Source: Cognatiyoonia sediminum (lineage in GTDB: Bacteria > Pseudomonadota > Alphaproteobacteria > Rhodobacterales > Rhodobacteraceae). Taken from it: a stretch of 64,000 nt of DNA. The stretch covers positions 620,001-684,000 of the forward strand of contig NZ_FQXB01000001.1 in NCBI RefSeq assembly GCF_900129845.1. The letters are read 5' to 3'. Positions 45,171 through 54,077 of the stretch are shown here, one piece after another; the stretch's first letter is position 1, and every line of letters begins with the position of its first letter. The position numbers were made by a program, and so were the translations under genes. The notes below the pieces were generated by a model, which was given only the letters and a program-made list of their open reading frames with translations, ran no database searches and was not told where the DNA came from.

Positions 45171-46169
45171 ATGAAACCAACCGTCGCCCCGTTTCCAACC
45201 ACACGCCTACGCAGGATGCGTGCGACACCTGCATTGCGTCGTTTGGCCCGGCAGAATGTGCTGACGACAAATGATCTGATTTGGCCGATCTTTGTCATGG
45301 ATGGCGAGGACACGGAAACGCCTGTTCCATCTATGCCCGGTGTGACCCGAAAAACCGTCGACCGCGCCGTAGTCGCCGCCAAGGAAGCCCACGCCTTAGG
45401 CATCCCCGCGATTTGCATCTTTCCATACACAGGCATGGAAGCACGCACCGAAGATTGCGAGATGGCCTGGGATCCGGACAATGTCAGCAATCGCACAATT
45501 CGCGCGATTAAAGACGCGGTTCCAGATATCGCGATTATGACCGATATCGCGCTCGACCCTTATAATATCAACGGCCACGACGGCTTTGTCGAAAATGGGG
45601 AAATCGTAAATGACCGTACCGTCGAGGCACTGGTCAAAATGGCACTTGCCCAAGCCGAGGCCGGTGCTGACATCCTTGGCCCATCTGACATGATGGACGG
45701 CAGAATCGCGGCCATCCGATCTGCATTAGAATCCGATAAATATCAAAACGTTACGATCCTAAGTTACACCGCCAAATATGCATCTAGCTTTTATGGGCCG
45801 TTTCGCGATGCGGTCGGCGCATCCTCTGCTCTGACCGGCGACAAAAATACCTACCAAATGGACCCGGCGAACTCTGACGAAGCATTGCGGCTTGTTGAAC
45901 GCGACCTAAATGAAGGCGCCGATATGATCATGGTGAAGCCGGGAATGCCGTACTTGGATATTTGCCGACGCGTGAAAGATACCTTCGGCGTGCCAACATA
46001 CGCCTACCAAGTGAGCGGCGAATACGCGATGCTTATGGCTGCAGCCGAAAATGGTTGGTTGGACAGTGATAAGGTCATCTTGGAGAGTCTTTTGTCTTTT
46101 AAAAGAGCGGGTTGCGATGGTATCTTAACCTATTTTGCGCCACGGATTGCGAAAGCACTTAGCGGCTAG
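45171..46169 (+). CDS. hemB: Delta-aminolevulinic acid dehydratase (porphobilinogen synthase)
   Basis: Condenses two 5-aminolevulinate molecules to porphobilinogen in tetrapyrrole synthesis. The 332-residue protein carries both active-site lysines: K202 in SYTAKYASSFYGPFRD and the Schiff-base K256 in MIMVKPGMPYLD. The allosteric/metal region DPYNINGHDGF lacks a cysteine cluster, so this is a Mg-type rather than Zn-type enzyme. I start at MKPTVAPFPTTRLRRMR (45171), which has a GAAAGG site, rather than 22 codons upstream. Confidence 0.96.
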   Translation: MKPTVAPFPTTRLRRMRATPALRRLARQNVLTTNDLIWPIFVMDGEDTETPVPSMPGVTRKTVDRAVVAAKEAHALGIPAICIFPYTGMEARTEDCEMAWDPDNVSNRTIRAIKDAVPDIAIMTDIALDPYNINGHDGFVENGEIVNDRTVEALVKMALAQAEAGADILGPSDMMDGRIAAIRSALESDKYQNVTILSYTAKYASSFYGPFRDAVGASSALTGDKNTYQMDPANSDEALRLVERDLNEGADMIMVKPGMPYLDICRRVKDTFGVPTYAYQVSGEYAMLMAAAENGWLDSDKVILESLLSFKRAGCDGILTYFAPRIAKALSG

Positions 46170-46200
46170 TCCGATTTCCGCCCCACCCAAAATCTTGCGC

Positions 46201-46229
46201 GTGACACCTTGCGCAAGACACTTTATAGT
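46201..46229 (+). promoter_or_regulatory. Likely promoter of the SYLF lipoprotein gene
   Basis: GTGACA (46201-46206) and TATAGT (46224-46229) are 17 bases apart, with five of six matches to the -35 consensus and a good -10. It lies 52 bases before the ATG at 46281. Confidence 0.6.
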
Positions 46230-46280
46230 GGCCGCTAAGAAGGCAAAAGCCTCAGGTATTGGCAGTATAAGGCAAAACCC

Positions 46281-46835
46281 ATGACACAACTTTCAAGACG
46301 CACTTTCGCGTTGAGCGCTGCTGCGCTTCCTCTTGCCGCGTGCGGCAACGGTATTGGCAGTACAGGCGCGGCCATGATCGACGCGCGCGTCGATGAGACG
46401 CTCAACTTCATGTATTCGACCTACCCAGACACACAAGAGTTGGCGAACCGTGCCTCTGGTCAGTTGGTCATGCCTCTCGTCTCTGAGATTGGTTTAGGGT
46501 TTGGTGGCGCCTATGGTCGTGGCGCGCTACGCGTTGGTGAGAGCACTGTCGACTATTACAGCGCAACATCAGCCTCCGCGGGATTCCAAATTGGGGCTCA
46601 GCAATACAGCCACGTACTGTTTTTCATGACACCTGAAGCGCTCCAAGATTTCCGGTCATCTGACGGTTGGACTGCTGGAGCGGACCTTGAATACGCCGTT
46701 TCAGATCAAGGCGAAGTCCTTCGGGCAGACACTCTGACGTCGTTGTCGCCGGTGATCGCTGTGGTGTTCGGTCAAGCAGGGCTACGTCTTGGCGCGACCC
46801 TTCAGGGCACAAAATATACACGCATCATTCCCTAG
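46281..46835 (+). CDS. SYLF (YSC84-like) domain lipoprotein with Tat-type signal
   Basis: A 184-residue exported protein. The N-terminus has a twin-arginine motif SRRTFALSA (5-13) and a lipobox LAAC (C21), so it is probably a Tat-exported lipoprotein. The rest fits the SYLF/YSC84 lipid-binding domain, with GGAYGRGALRVG and SASAGFQIGAQQYS near the middle. Bacterial members are of unknown function; eukaryotic SYLF domains bind phosphoinositides. It is convergent with the YceI-like gene, 9 bases apart. Confidence 0.85.
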   Translation: MTQLSRRTFALSAAALPLAACGNGIGSTGAAMIDARVDETLNFMYSTYPDTQELANRASGQLVMPLVSEIGLGFGGAYGRGALRVGESTVDYYSATSASAGFQIGAQQYSHVLFFMTPEALQDFRSSDGWTAGADLEYAVSDQGEVLRADTLTSLSPVIAVVFGQAGLRLGATLQGTKYTRIIP

Positions 46836-46844
46836 GGAATACAG

Positions 46845-47408
46845 CTAGTTACGATCCAAAGTTGTGACGACACGCAATTCAATCTCGGGGTCCACAAGCC
46901 CCGAGTAGCCGCTCGCACCAAAGGCGTGCCGGTCGAATGATCCGGTAATGAGTACAATTAGTTCACTAAGGTCACCGACCTCAGAGCCTCGTTGCCTGAA
47001 AATCTCTGCATTCAAGGTTACAGGCTGTGTCGTGCCTCGCAGTGTAAGTTGTCCGTTCAATTGCGCCTTGGTGCCGTTTTGAACAATCGAGCCACTCCTA
47101 AAAGTGGCTGTTGGGAATTGGCCGGTGGCAAGAACTGACTCAGATTTGATCGCTTCCGTTAAAGGGCCAAATCCAGTGCTCACACCGGACACATTAAACG
47201 TAACCGAGATGTCAGAGTTCGAAAGATCTTGAAAATCCAAAGCTACATCTGCGTTCGAAATAGGTATTTCACCTGCAAATTCAGACCCCTGTAGATCATA
47301 AGTGAAGTCGATGCGCGATTCTGACAGGTTCAAGTCATAGCTTTGAGGAGCGGCTGCGACCTGCGTCGCGAAGAGGGTTAAGAAACAAAGCGAAGAAATT
47401 TTATTCAT
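46845..47408 (-). CDS. YceI family periplasmic protein
   Basis: A 187-residue exported protein with a signal peptide (about 1-18, ending VAAA) and a YceI lipocalin-like beta barrel. Characteristic pieces are SRIDFTYDLQGSEFAGEI (about 31-48), FPTATFRSGS and GQLTLRGTTQPVTLNAE. YceI proteins bind isoprenoid chains such as polyprenyl quinone or carry lipids in the periplasm; the specific ligand is unknown. Confidence 0.92.
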   Translation of the reverse strand: MNKISSLCFLTLFATQVAAAPQSYDLNLSESRIDFTYDLQGSEFAGEIPISNADVALDFQDLSNSDISVTFNVSGVSTGFGPLTEAIKSESVLATGQFPTATFRSGSIVQNGTKAQLNGQLTLRGTTQPVTLNAEIFRQRGSEVGDLSELIVLITGSFDRHAFGASGYSGLVDPEIELRVVTTLDRN

Positions 47409-47576
47409 GGGAGGGAATCCTTTCTGCTTCCGCTAAGTTAGCGCATCTTCGATCACAGACCGCTCAAACTTATGAAACCTGACAAACACCAAAACCCGAC
47501 AAGAACTGTCGTTGTTTGACTATGCACCGCATGTTTTTCGGGCCAGTTTGCTTTCAAACTGAAAGAGGATCGATCA

Positions 47577-49982
47577 ATGAAAACTTCCACTCGCGTTGTC
47601 GTCATCGGTGGTGGCGTTGTCGGATGCTCTGTCCTCTACCATCTAACAAAACTCGGCTGGTCTGACGTCGTCCTTCTAGAGCGTTCCGAACTCACCTCCG
47701 GCTCTACGTGGCACGCGGCGGGTGGCTTTCACACTCTGAACGGCGATACCAATATGGCCGCGCTGCAAGGCTACACCATCAAGCTCTATCGTGAGTTAGA
47801 AGAGATCACCGGCATGTCCTGCGGTCTGCACCACGTCGGCGGCGTTACTCTTGCTGACAATCAAGATCGTTTTGACATGCTCGTCGCCGAACGGGCCAAG
47901 CACCGTTACATGGGGCTGGAAACCGAAATCGTTGGTCCGGACGAGATCAAAAAAATCGCTCCGATCACCAACACCAAAGGTATCATCGGAGCTCTTTACG
48001 ATCCTCTCGACGGCCACCTCGATCCATCCGGCACCACCCACGCCTACGCCAAGGCCGCGCGAATGGGCGGCGCAGAGATCGAGCTTCACACCAAGGTCGA
48101 AAAAACCAATCAGCGGCCAGACGGCACATGGGACGTCGTGACGAATAAAGGCACAATCCATGCCGAACATGTGGTCAATGCTGGTGGGCTATGGGCGCGC
48201 GAAGTTGCCGCCTTGGCTGGAATTTATACGCCTCTCCACCCGATGGAGCACCAATATATTGTTACTGATGATGTGCCTGAAATCTACGAACGTGACACCG
48301 AGCACCCGCATGTGATGGACCCAGCCGGCGAAAGTTATTTAAGGCAAGAAGGGCGCGGGCTTTGCATAGGGTTCTATGAACAACCCTGCAAACCATGGGC
48401 TGTTGATGGCACGCCTTGGGATTTTGGCCATGAGCTCTTGCCCGACAACCTCGATAAGATCGAAGCCTCGATCGAATTTGCCTACCGACGGTTTCCGATC
48501 CTCGAACGCTCTGGCGTGAAATCCGTAATCCACGGGCCCTTCACCTTTGCCCCAGACGGCAACCCGCTCGTTGGCCCTGTCCCAGGCGTGCGCAACTACT
48601 GGTCTGCCTGCGGCGTCATGGCTGGCTTCAGCCAAGGCGGCGGGGTTGGCTTGATGCTGGCGCAATGGATGATCGAAGGCGAATGCGAACGCGACGTGAC
48701 TGCGATGGATGTTGCGCGCTACGGCAAATGGATCACGCCGGGCTACACGCGCCCGAAGGTGACCGAAAACTACCAAAACCGCTTCTCCGTCACCTACCCC
48801 AACGAAGAACTCCCCGCCGCACGCCCTCATCGCACCACGCCGATGTATGACATCTTCTCTGATCTCGGAGCCGTGTGGGGCCATCAATTCGGATTGGAAG
48901 TCGCCAACTACTTCGCCCAAGGCGACGAACCCACCTACGAAGCACCTTCCTTCCGCCGCTCCGACGCCTTCGACGCAACCGCGAGAGAGGTCAAAGCCGT
49001 CCGCGAAAGTGTCGGGATCAACGAGATTCAGAACTTCGGCAAATTCGCAATCACCGGCCCCAATGCCCGTACATGGCTCGACAATATCATGGCAGGTCGC
49101 ATCCCGAAACCAGGCCGAATGACGCTCACGCCGATGCTCAGCCCCAAAGGCAAGCTGCTGGGAGATTTCACCGTCAGCTGCTTTGCGGAAGGTAACTTCC
49201 AACTCACTGCCAGCTATGGCTATCAGGAAATCCATTACCGCTGGTTCATGCAGCACATTGAAGATGGCGTGCGCGTCCGCAACGTCAGCGACCGGCGCAC
49301 CGGCTTCCAGATAGCCGGACCCAAATCGCGAGACCTGCTGGCCGCCTGCACCCGTGACGCCACTGATCTGAAATTCCTCGACGTTCGTCAAATGACTATC
49401 GGCCAAGTCACCTGTACCGTTCAACAGGTCAGCTACACCGGCGATCTGGGTTTTGAAATCTATTGCGATCCAATGGATCAACGGCAACTCTGGTCGGTAC
49501 TTTGGGCAGCAGGTCAACCCATGGGGCTCACTGCCTTTGGAATGCGGGCCATGATGTCGCTTCGTTTGGATCGCCATTTTGGATCGTGGCTACGTGAGTT
49601 CTCGCCAGATTACACTGCCGCAGAAACCGGCATGGATCGCTTCATTCAATGGTCTAAGAATACTGATTTCATTGGTCGTGCAGCGACCGAATCTGAACGT
49701 GCGACCCCACCAGACCGCACAGCTGTCGTGTTCGAAGTGGACGCTGATGATGCAGATGTAACCGCTTATGAGCCTGTTTTCATTGATGACGAAGTGATAG
49801 GGTTCTGCACTTCTGGCGGATACAGCCACCACCAAGGCAAGTCAATTGCGATGGCGTTGATACCTCGTGAAGTTGCAAAGGAAGGCCTCAAAGTGAAGAT
49901 TGAGATCCTTGGACAACTCAGAAGCGCGTCACTGATTACGTCACCACTATTTGAACCAAAAGGCGTGGTCTTTGACGGGTAA
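47577..49982 (+). CDS. FAD-dependent oxidoreductase fused to GcvT domain (dimethylglycine/sarcosine dehydrogenase-like)
   Basis: An 801-residue two-domain enzyme. Residues about 1-390 are a DAO-type FAD domain: GGGVVG (11-16) and STWHAAGG (43-50), whose H46 matches the covalent-flavin histidine of dimethylglycine dehydrogenase. About 395-445 is an FAO_M-type linker. About 450-795 is a GcvT/aminomethyltransferase domain that would hand formaldehyde to tetrahydrofolate. The likely role is oxidative N-demethylation of a methylated amine such as dimethylglycine or sarcosine. The exact substrate is not determined; no tetrahydrofolate genes flank it. Confidence 0.88.
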   Translation: MKTSTRVVVIGGGVVGCSVLYHLTKLGWSDVVLLERSELTSGSTWHAAGGFHTLNGDTNMAALQGYTIKLYRELEEITGMSCGLHHVGGVTLADNQDRFDMLVAERAKHRYMGLETEIVGPDEIKKIAPITNTKGIIGALYDPLDGHLDPSGTTHAYAKAARMGGAEIELHTKVEKTNQRPDGTWDVVTNKGTIHAEHVVNAGGLWAREVAALAGIYTPLHPMEHQYIVTDDVPEIYERDTEHPHVMDPAGESYLRQEGRGLCIGFYEQPCKPWAVDGTPWDFGHELLPDNLDKIEASIEFAYRRFPILERSGVKSVIHGPFTFAPDGNPLVGPVPGVRNYWSACGVMAGFSQGGGVGLMLAQWMIEGECERDVTAMDVARYGKWITPGYTRPKVTENYQNRFSVTYPNEELPAARPHRTTPMYDIFSDLGAVWGHQFGLEVANYFAQGDEPTYEAPSFRRSDAFDATAREVKAVRESVGINEIQNFGKFAITGPNARTWLDNIMAGRIPKPGRMTLTPMLSPKGKLLGDFTVSCFAEGNFQLTASYGYQEIHYRWFMQHIEDGVRVRNVSDRRTGFQIAGPKSRDLLAACTRDATDLKFLDVRQMTIGQVTCTVQQVSYTGDLGFEIYCDPMDQRQLWSVLWAAGQPMGLTAFGMRAMMSLRLDRHFGSWLREFSPDYTAAETGMDRFIQWSKNTDFIGRAATESERATPPDRTAVVFEVDADDADVTAYEPVFIDDEVIGFCTSGGYSHHQGKSIAMALIPREVAKEGLKVKIEILGQLRSASLITSPLFEPKGVVFDG

Positions 49983-50000
49983 GCGCACTAGCTTTCCTAC

Positions 50001-50606
50001 ATGACGCCAATTTTGATACTTGCAGCCGGCACCTCAAGCCGAATGTCCGGCAAGGACAAACTACTGCAAGACATCGATGGAACTCCATTGCTGTTGCGAA
50101 CCGCCAGACGAGCGATCGCGGCAGGAAAACCTGTATTCGTCGCCATTCCAGGCCCTTGGCATCCGCGCTACCAGCTCCTCCGAAGTGAACCTGTCGCATG
50201 CTATGATATTCCGGACGCGAAAGAAGGAGTTGGTGGAACACTCAGAGGGTCAATCAAGCGCCTTCCGCCCTGCTCCGCCTTCATGATCTTGCTGGCCGAC
50301 ATGCCGGACATTGAAACTGCGGACATGTTGCGTCTGTTCGAGGAAAAACAGCGCCACCCAGCGGCAAAAATTGTTCGTGCAACCACGGAGACTGGGTTGC
50401 CTGGCCACCCAATACTGTTCGATAGCAGCCTAAGGCCCGATTTTGAGAAAATTAGCGGAGATCAGGGTGCTGTTGAAATCGTTAAGCGATTCCAAGACCA
50501 AACGACGCTCGTTCCGCTGGACGGAGACAGAGCACGTTTAGACCTCGATACACCGGAAGATTGGCGGAAATTTGAGAAAAGACGCACAAAAGAACTATCC
50601 AATTGA
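50001..50606 (+). CDS. MobA/MocA-like nucleotidyltransferase
   Basis: A 201-residue NTP-transferase. The nucleotide-binding LAAGTSSRMSGKDKLL (7-22) is the MobA-like consensus, LLADMPDIE (about 95-103) carries the metal-binding aspartate, and GHPILFDSSLRPDFEKISGDQGA matches the MocA group that attaches CMP or GMP to molybdopterin. A molybdenum cofactor role is probable, but no molybdoenzyme is adjacent. It starts 18 bases after the FAD/GcvT gene, so the two may be cotranscribed. Confidence 0.85.
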   Translation: MTPILILAAGTSSRMSGKDKLLQDIDGTPLLLRTARRAIAAGKPVFVAIPGPWHPRYQLLRSEPVACYDIPDAKEGVGGTLRGSIKRLPPCSAFMILLADMPDIETADMLRLFEEKQRHPAAKIVRATTETGLPGHPILFDSSLRPDFEKISGDQGAVEIVKRFQDQTTLVPLDGDRARLDLDTPEDWRKFEKRRTKELSN

Positions 50607-50650
50607 CGTAAGGGTCAATTGGAACGAGGGTATTCAAAATTAAGGACCTC

Positions 50651-50704
50651 GCGGAAAGTCAAATTTACTTTTTTCCGCAACTATTAACATACACTTTACT
50701 TTTT
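50651..50704 (+). repeat. Inverted and direct repeats upstream of a 70-residue gene
   Basis: GCGGAAA (50651-50657) and TTTCCGC (50672-50678) form a 7-bp inverted repeat, and TTTACTTTTT occurs twice, at 50664 and 50695, 31 bases (about three helical turns) apart. The cluster sits 56-109 bases before the start at 50760, where regulator sites are expected. Confidence 0.45.
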
Positions 50705-50759
50705 ACAGGGACGCTCAGTGTCTTGGCCAAACACCAGAGCAAACCTTTAAGGGACCAAT

Positions 50760-50972
50760 ATGATTAAAAACCCGAAATTAATTTCAAAGGCTGAGTTTAC
50801 GGTAGATATGATCGAAACGCTTCAGCAGTATTTTGAAGCATATGAAGTAGACGGTGTCGTTGAAGTAGAGGTGACATCGGAAGGCTTATGGTTGCCTAAC
50901 CCAGAGACAGGAGGCCGCCAGTTCTTGGGCCGTGCGAAGCTGGAGCAACAAGTTCAGCACCCGCGACAATAG
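50760..50972 (+). CDS. Small hypothetical protein, 70 residues
   Basis: A short acidic protein starting MIKNPKLISKAEFTVDM, with no signal peptide, membrane helix or recognised motif. The middle (EAYEVDGVVEVEVTSEGLWL) looks like beta strands. An AAGGGA ribosome site lies at normal distance. It stands alone between the MobA-like gene and tRNA-Leu, behind a repeat-rich A+T promoter region. I do not recognise a family; the ribosome site and upstream repeats favour a real gene. Confidence 0.6.
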   Translation: MIKNPKLISKAEFTVDMIETLQQYFEAYEVDGVVEVEVTSEGLWLPNPETGGRQFLGRAKLEQQVQHPRQ

Positions 50973-51068
50973 ATTTCGTAAGATTTTGAAGCTCAATCCG
51001 AATTCTCCAGAATTTCCCTGTTTGAGCGATTGACCCTCTTCAACTTGCCCGTTAGGACACCCAAACGT

Positions 51069-51154
51069 GCCGATGTGGCGGAATGGTAGACGCAGGGGAT
51101 TCAAAATCCCCCGATGGCAACATCGTGAGAGTTCGAGTCTCTCCATCGGCACCA
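51069..51154 (+). tRNA. tRNA-Leu(CAA)
   Basis: A class II tRNA of 86 bases including encoded CCA. The acceptor stem GCCGATG (51069-51075) pairs with CATCGGC (51144-51150). The anticodon arm GGGGA-TTCAAAA-TCCCC gives anticodon CAA (51102-51104), which reads UUG leucine codons. A variable arm and the T loop GTTCGAGTC follow. It is the only tRNA in the window. Confidence 0.97.
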
Positions 51155-51234
51155 ACCTTCCGCAAATAGCCAGACAAACTTGACGCCACCAATATCCCAT
51201 GGCCTAAGCAGTGCAGAGGCATTTCGAGGACCAA

Positions 51235-51813
51235 ATGATAAGACGGCTCTACGATTGGACGATGGGCTTGGCCGAGTCACCCTACGCGATCTGGGCACTA
51301 GCTATCGTCGCCTTTGTCGAATCCTCGTTCTTTCCGATCCCACCAGACGTCTTAATGATCCCAATGATCATCGCCCGCCCCAACCGTGCATTCCTCATCG
51401 CCGGCGTCGCGACAGTTGCATCGGTCCTAGGCGGACTTTTTGGCTACTACATCGGCTATTCGCTTTTTGAGCTCATCGGCCAACCGATCTTTGATTTCTA
51501 TGGTAAAGCCGACAGCGTCGCGGCCTTCTCTGAGAACTACAACGCCTATGGCGCATGGGCGGTGCTGATCGCTGGCGTGACCCCCTTCCCGTTCAAGGTC
51601 ATCACGATCATGTCGGGAGTAACGCAGCTATCGCTTACAGTATTTATCATTTCTGCAATCATCGCCCGCGCCCTTCGGTTCTTCATCGTTGCGACGCTGT
51701 TGTGGAAATTCGGCGAACCGATCCGAGAGTTTATCGAAAAGCGCCTTGGTCTGGTTTTCACAGTGTTTTGCATCCTGCTAGTTGGAGGCTTTGTTGCCTT
51801 GAGGTTCCTATGA
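51235..51813 (+). CDS. DedA/YqaA-like membrane protein
   Basis: A 192-residue inner-membrane protein of the VTT/SNARE-associated (DedA, YqaA) family. AFVESSFFPIPPDVLMIPM (about 23-41) is the conserved re-entrant region, and GGLFGYYIGY and GVTPFPFKVITIMSG are further hallmarks. Related DedA proteins flip undecaprenyl phosphate or other lipids. I choose ATG 51235, which has a GAGGA site 4 bases away, over GTG 51211. The stop overlaps the dsbB start by 4 bases. Confidence 0.9.
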   Translation: MIRRLYDWTMGLAESPYAIWALAIVAFVESSFFPIPPDVLMIPMIIARPNRAFLIAGVATVASVLGGLFGYYIGYSLFELIGQPIFDFYGKADSVAAFSENYNAYGAWAVLIAGVTPFPFKVITIMSGVTQLSLTVFIISAIIARALRFFIVATLLWKFGEPIREFIEKRLGLVFTVFCILLVGGFVALRFL

Positions 51814-52262
51814 CACGCCAGATGCGCACTACTCTTGCCGCCGCGGGCTCCTTCGCATTGCTCGCAGGTGCGTACATTTTTCAGTACTTAGGCTACCCGC
51901 CCTGCACCATGTGCTACTGGCAACGCTGGCCTCACTTCGCAGCAATCGCCATCGGTCTGGTCGCCTTCTTTGTTCCGGCGCGCGTGCTGGCCTACCTTGG
52001 CGCTCTAGCGGCGCTGACGACCTCCGCTATAGGGGTCTACCACACCGGCGTCGAACGGGATTGGTGGGAAGGCCCGTCGAGCTGCACAGGATCTGGCCTT
52101 GGAGGTCTTTCGGGAGACGATCTTTTGTCCACCGACGGTCCACGCCTCGTCATGTGTGACCAAGTCAGCTGGGAATTTCTGACGCTTTCGATGGCCAGCT
52201 GGAATGCCCTGTTCTCATTTGCTCTAGCATTGATCTGGCTGGCGGCGGCGCGAAAATCCTAG
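51810..52262 (+). CDS. dsbB: Disulfide bond formation protein DsbB
   Basis: A 150-residue four-helix inner-membrane protein that reoxidises periplasmic DsbA by passing electrons to quinone. The first cysteine pair is in PPCTMCYWQRWPH (about 31-43) with the adjacent quinone-contacting QR. The second pair is the periplasmic C93 and C117 area (SSCTGSG and MCDQVSWEF). The start at 51810 is coupled to the DedA-like stop; the end overlaps the convergent lipoprotein by 4 bases. Confidence 0.93.
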   Translation: MTRQMRTTLAAAGSFALLAGAYIFQYLGYPPCTMCYWQRWPHFAAIAIGLVAFFVPARVLAYLGALAALTTSAIGVYHTGVERDWWEGPSSCTGSGLGGLSGDDLLSTDGPRLVMCDQVSWEFLTLSMASWNALFSFALALIWLAAARKS

Positions 52263-52546
52263 CCGCGCGGCACCGAGTACAAAACAAACCCATCCTTCCG
52301 CGCGACCTCTACACCACCTGTATCGAGGGCGAATACGTCTAGGTTTTCCATATCCTCGGGACACCCTACAAGATCAGCCATGTCATCAAGGAACTGATTG
52401 GTGAAAGCATCTTCACCTACTCGCCGACATTGATCCCCTACCGTGCGATACCCATCGCCAAAGAAAGGCAAATCCGTTTCGGGGATCGTTGGCATGGGAT
52501 CGCAGGCCATAAGCCCAAAAACCGGCAAGAGAATGAAAGCACGCAT
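52259..52546 (-). CDS. Small putative lipoprotein
   Basis: A 95-residue protein with a lipoprotein signal peptide (MRAFILLPVFGLMAC, lipobox LMAC, C15). The mature part, MPTIPETDLPFFGDGY onward, has two cysteines (CRRVG and GCPED) that could form a disulfide. I do not recognise a family. An AGGAG-like site precedes the ATG. It is convergent with dsbB and lies downstream of the Lrp-type gene in the opposite direction of arginine catabolism. Confidence 0.65.
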   Translation of the reverse strand: MRAFILLPVFGLMACDPMPTIPETDLPFFGDGYRTVGDQCRRVGEDAFTNQFLDDMADLVGCPEDMENLDVFALDTGGVEVARKDGFVLYSVPRG

Positions 52547-52643
52547 AGAAATCTCCTTAAGCTATGCAAAAGAGCCTACCACAGAGCGCTACGAAACACC
52601 TGTCCAAATTTGAAACGGCCGGTTTGAGCACCCTTCCGCCCAC

Positions 52644-53072
52644 TCACCTGCGCGTGGACAATAGGATGCTAGTTTCCGTTCGACCAATCGCATCAGTCCG
52701 ACGAATGGCGGTCAAAGCCGCATCAAAATCTTCCAAGGTTTCCGCACCAATCTCAGCAATGTAATCCCATTTGCCGTTGGTCGAATGCACGGCTTGCACT
52801 TCTGGTCGCTTAAATAATGCCGCAGCGGCCCGCTCGCTTTGTCGCCCAGCGATCTCCAACATCATGAACCCCCTCACTGGATGCTCCTGCACGTCCGCCT
52901 TGGTTTGGACTGTGAACCCAACGATTTCTCCCGCTTCCGTCAGCTTCGCCAACCGCGCCCGCACCGTGTTTCTTTGCACGCCCAAATCAGCGGCCAATTC
53001 CGACAGCGGCGCCCGTGCATTACGGCGCAGTAATCGGATCAGTTGAGCATCCATTTTGTCCATTAATACCAT
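52644..53072 (-). CDS. Lrp/AsnC family transcriptional regulator
   Basis: A 142-residue feast-famine regulator: HTH at about 5-55 (DAQLIRLLRRNARAPLSELAADLGVQRNTV) and a C-terminal RAM ligand-binding domain at about 65-138. Three ATG codons at the 5' end (53072, 53063, 53054) are all usable, so the N-terminus is uncertain by up to 6 residues. It is divergent from the arginase gene across 78 bases, and by analogy with arginine-catabolic loci probably activates it in response to arginine or ornithine. Confidence 0.9.
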   Translation of the reverse strand: MVLMDKMDAQLIRLLRRNARAPLSELAADLGVQRNTVRARLAKLTEAGEIVGFTVQTKADVQEHPVRGFMMLEIAGRQSERAAAALFKRPEVQAVHSTNGKWDYIAEIGAETLEDFDAALTAIRRTDAIGRTETSILLSTRR

Positions 53073-53150
53073 CCATATCGATCAATATTCACTCGTTTCG
53101 CACGATTTGAAGGCTGGGTCGAGCATCAGTTTTGTCGGCATACTGCACCT

Positions 53151-54077
53151 ATGACACAAAAGAACTGTATCCTCGTCGGTGTCCCGCTTGACTGTGGCAA
53201 AGCCCGCAACGGCTGCCTGATGGGGCCTGACGCCTACCGCACCGCAGGCCTCGCCGAAGCACTCGAAGCTCTTGGCCATTCCACTCAAGACATCGGCAAT
53301 GTTGCCCCGGACCCTGTCCGAACCGCGAACGCCGGTCACCTGCATAAACTCGCTGAGAACATTGGCTGGACCAGCGCACTTCAACGCACCGCCCTAGATG
53401 TCGCACAAACCGGCTTCCCAATTTTTATGGGGGGAGATCATGCCCTAGCTGCCGGAACAGTCAGCGGCATGGCGGCCCATTGGGCGAAACAAGACCGGCC
53501 GTTCTTCGTCCTCTGGCTTGACGCCCACACTGACATCCACACGCCAAAAAGCACAGCAAGCGGCAACCTGCACGGCACTCCCGTTGGGTATTATATCGGC
53601 CGCGACGGGTTCGACGGTTTCCCAGACCTTCCTGACGCTGTCGATCCCAAGAACATCTGCATGATTGGGATCAGATCTGTCGATCCGGCGGAAAATGCCG
53701 TTCTGCAAAACCTCGACATTGACGTAGTAGACATGCGTCGCATCGATGAAACCGGCATCGCTACGCCCCTCGCCGCGTTCCTTGACCGAGTTAAAGCCGC
53801 GAATGGCGTCCTGCACGTGTCACTCGACGTTGACTTCATCGATCCGCTGCACGCCCCCGCCGTCGGCACCACGGTCCCCGGTGGTGCCACGGAACGCGAG
53901 GCGCATCTCGTGATGGAAATGCTTTCTGACAGTGGCCTCGTCCAGTCGCTCGACCTTGTTGAGCTTAACCCCTTCCTCGACGACCGCGGTAAAACCGCTA
54001 GCCTGATGGTCGACCTCACAGCGTCGCTCATGGGCCGCCGCGTCTTTGACCGACCAACACGGGATTACTCCTCATGA
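53151..54077 (+). CDS. rocF: Arginase
   Basis: Hydrolyses L-arginine to ornithine and urea with a dinuclear manganese centre. The 308-residue protein has all family metal motifs: GGDHALAAG (about 93-101), DAHTDIHTP (about 124-132) and SLDVDFIDP (about 224-232). It overlaps the ornithine cyclodeaminase gene by 4 bases, so arginine is likely converted to proline in two coupled steps. Agmatinase is a related possibility, but GNLHGTPVG and the neighbour favour arginase. Confidence 0.93.
   Translation: MTQKNCILVGVPLDCGKARNGCLMGPDAYRTAGLAEALEALGHSTQDIGNVAPDPVRTANAGHLHKLAENIGWTSALQRTALDVAQTGFPIFMGGDHALAAGTVSGMAAHWAKQDRPFFVLWLDAHTDIHTPKSTASGNLHGTPVGYYIGRDGFDGFPDLPDAVDPKNICMIGIRSVDPAENAVLQNLDIDVVDMRRIDETGIATPLAAFLDRVKAANGVLHVSLDVDFIDPLHAPAVGTTVPGGATEREAHLVMEMLSDSGLVQSLDLVELNPFLDDRGKTASLMVDLTASLMGRRVFDRPTRDYSS

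Noticed and set aside
48339-49577. A 412-codon antisense frame inside the FAD/GcvT gene
   Set aside because: It lies wholly opposite a gene with clear FAD and GcvT motifs, shows no domain of its own, and is a codon-bias shadow of that gene.
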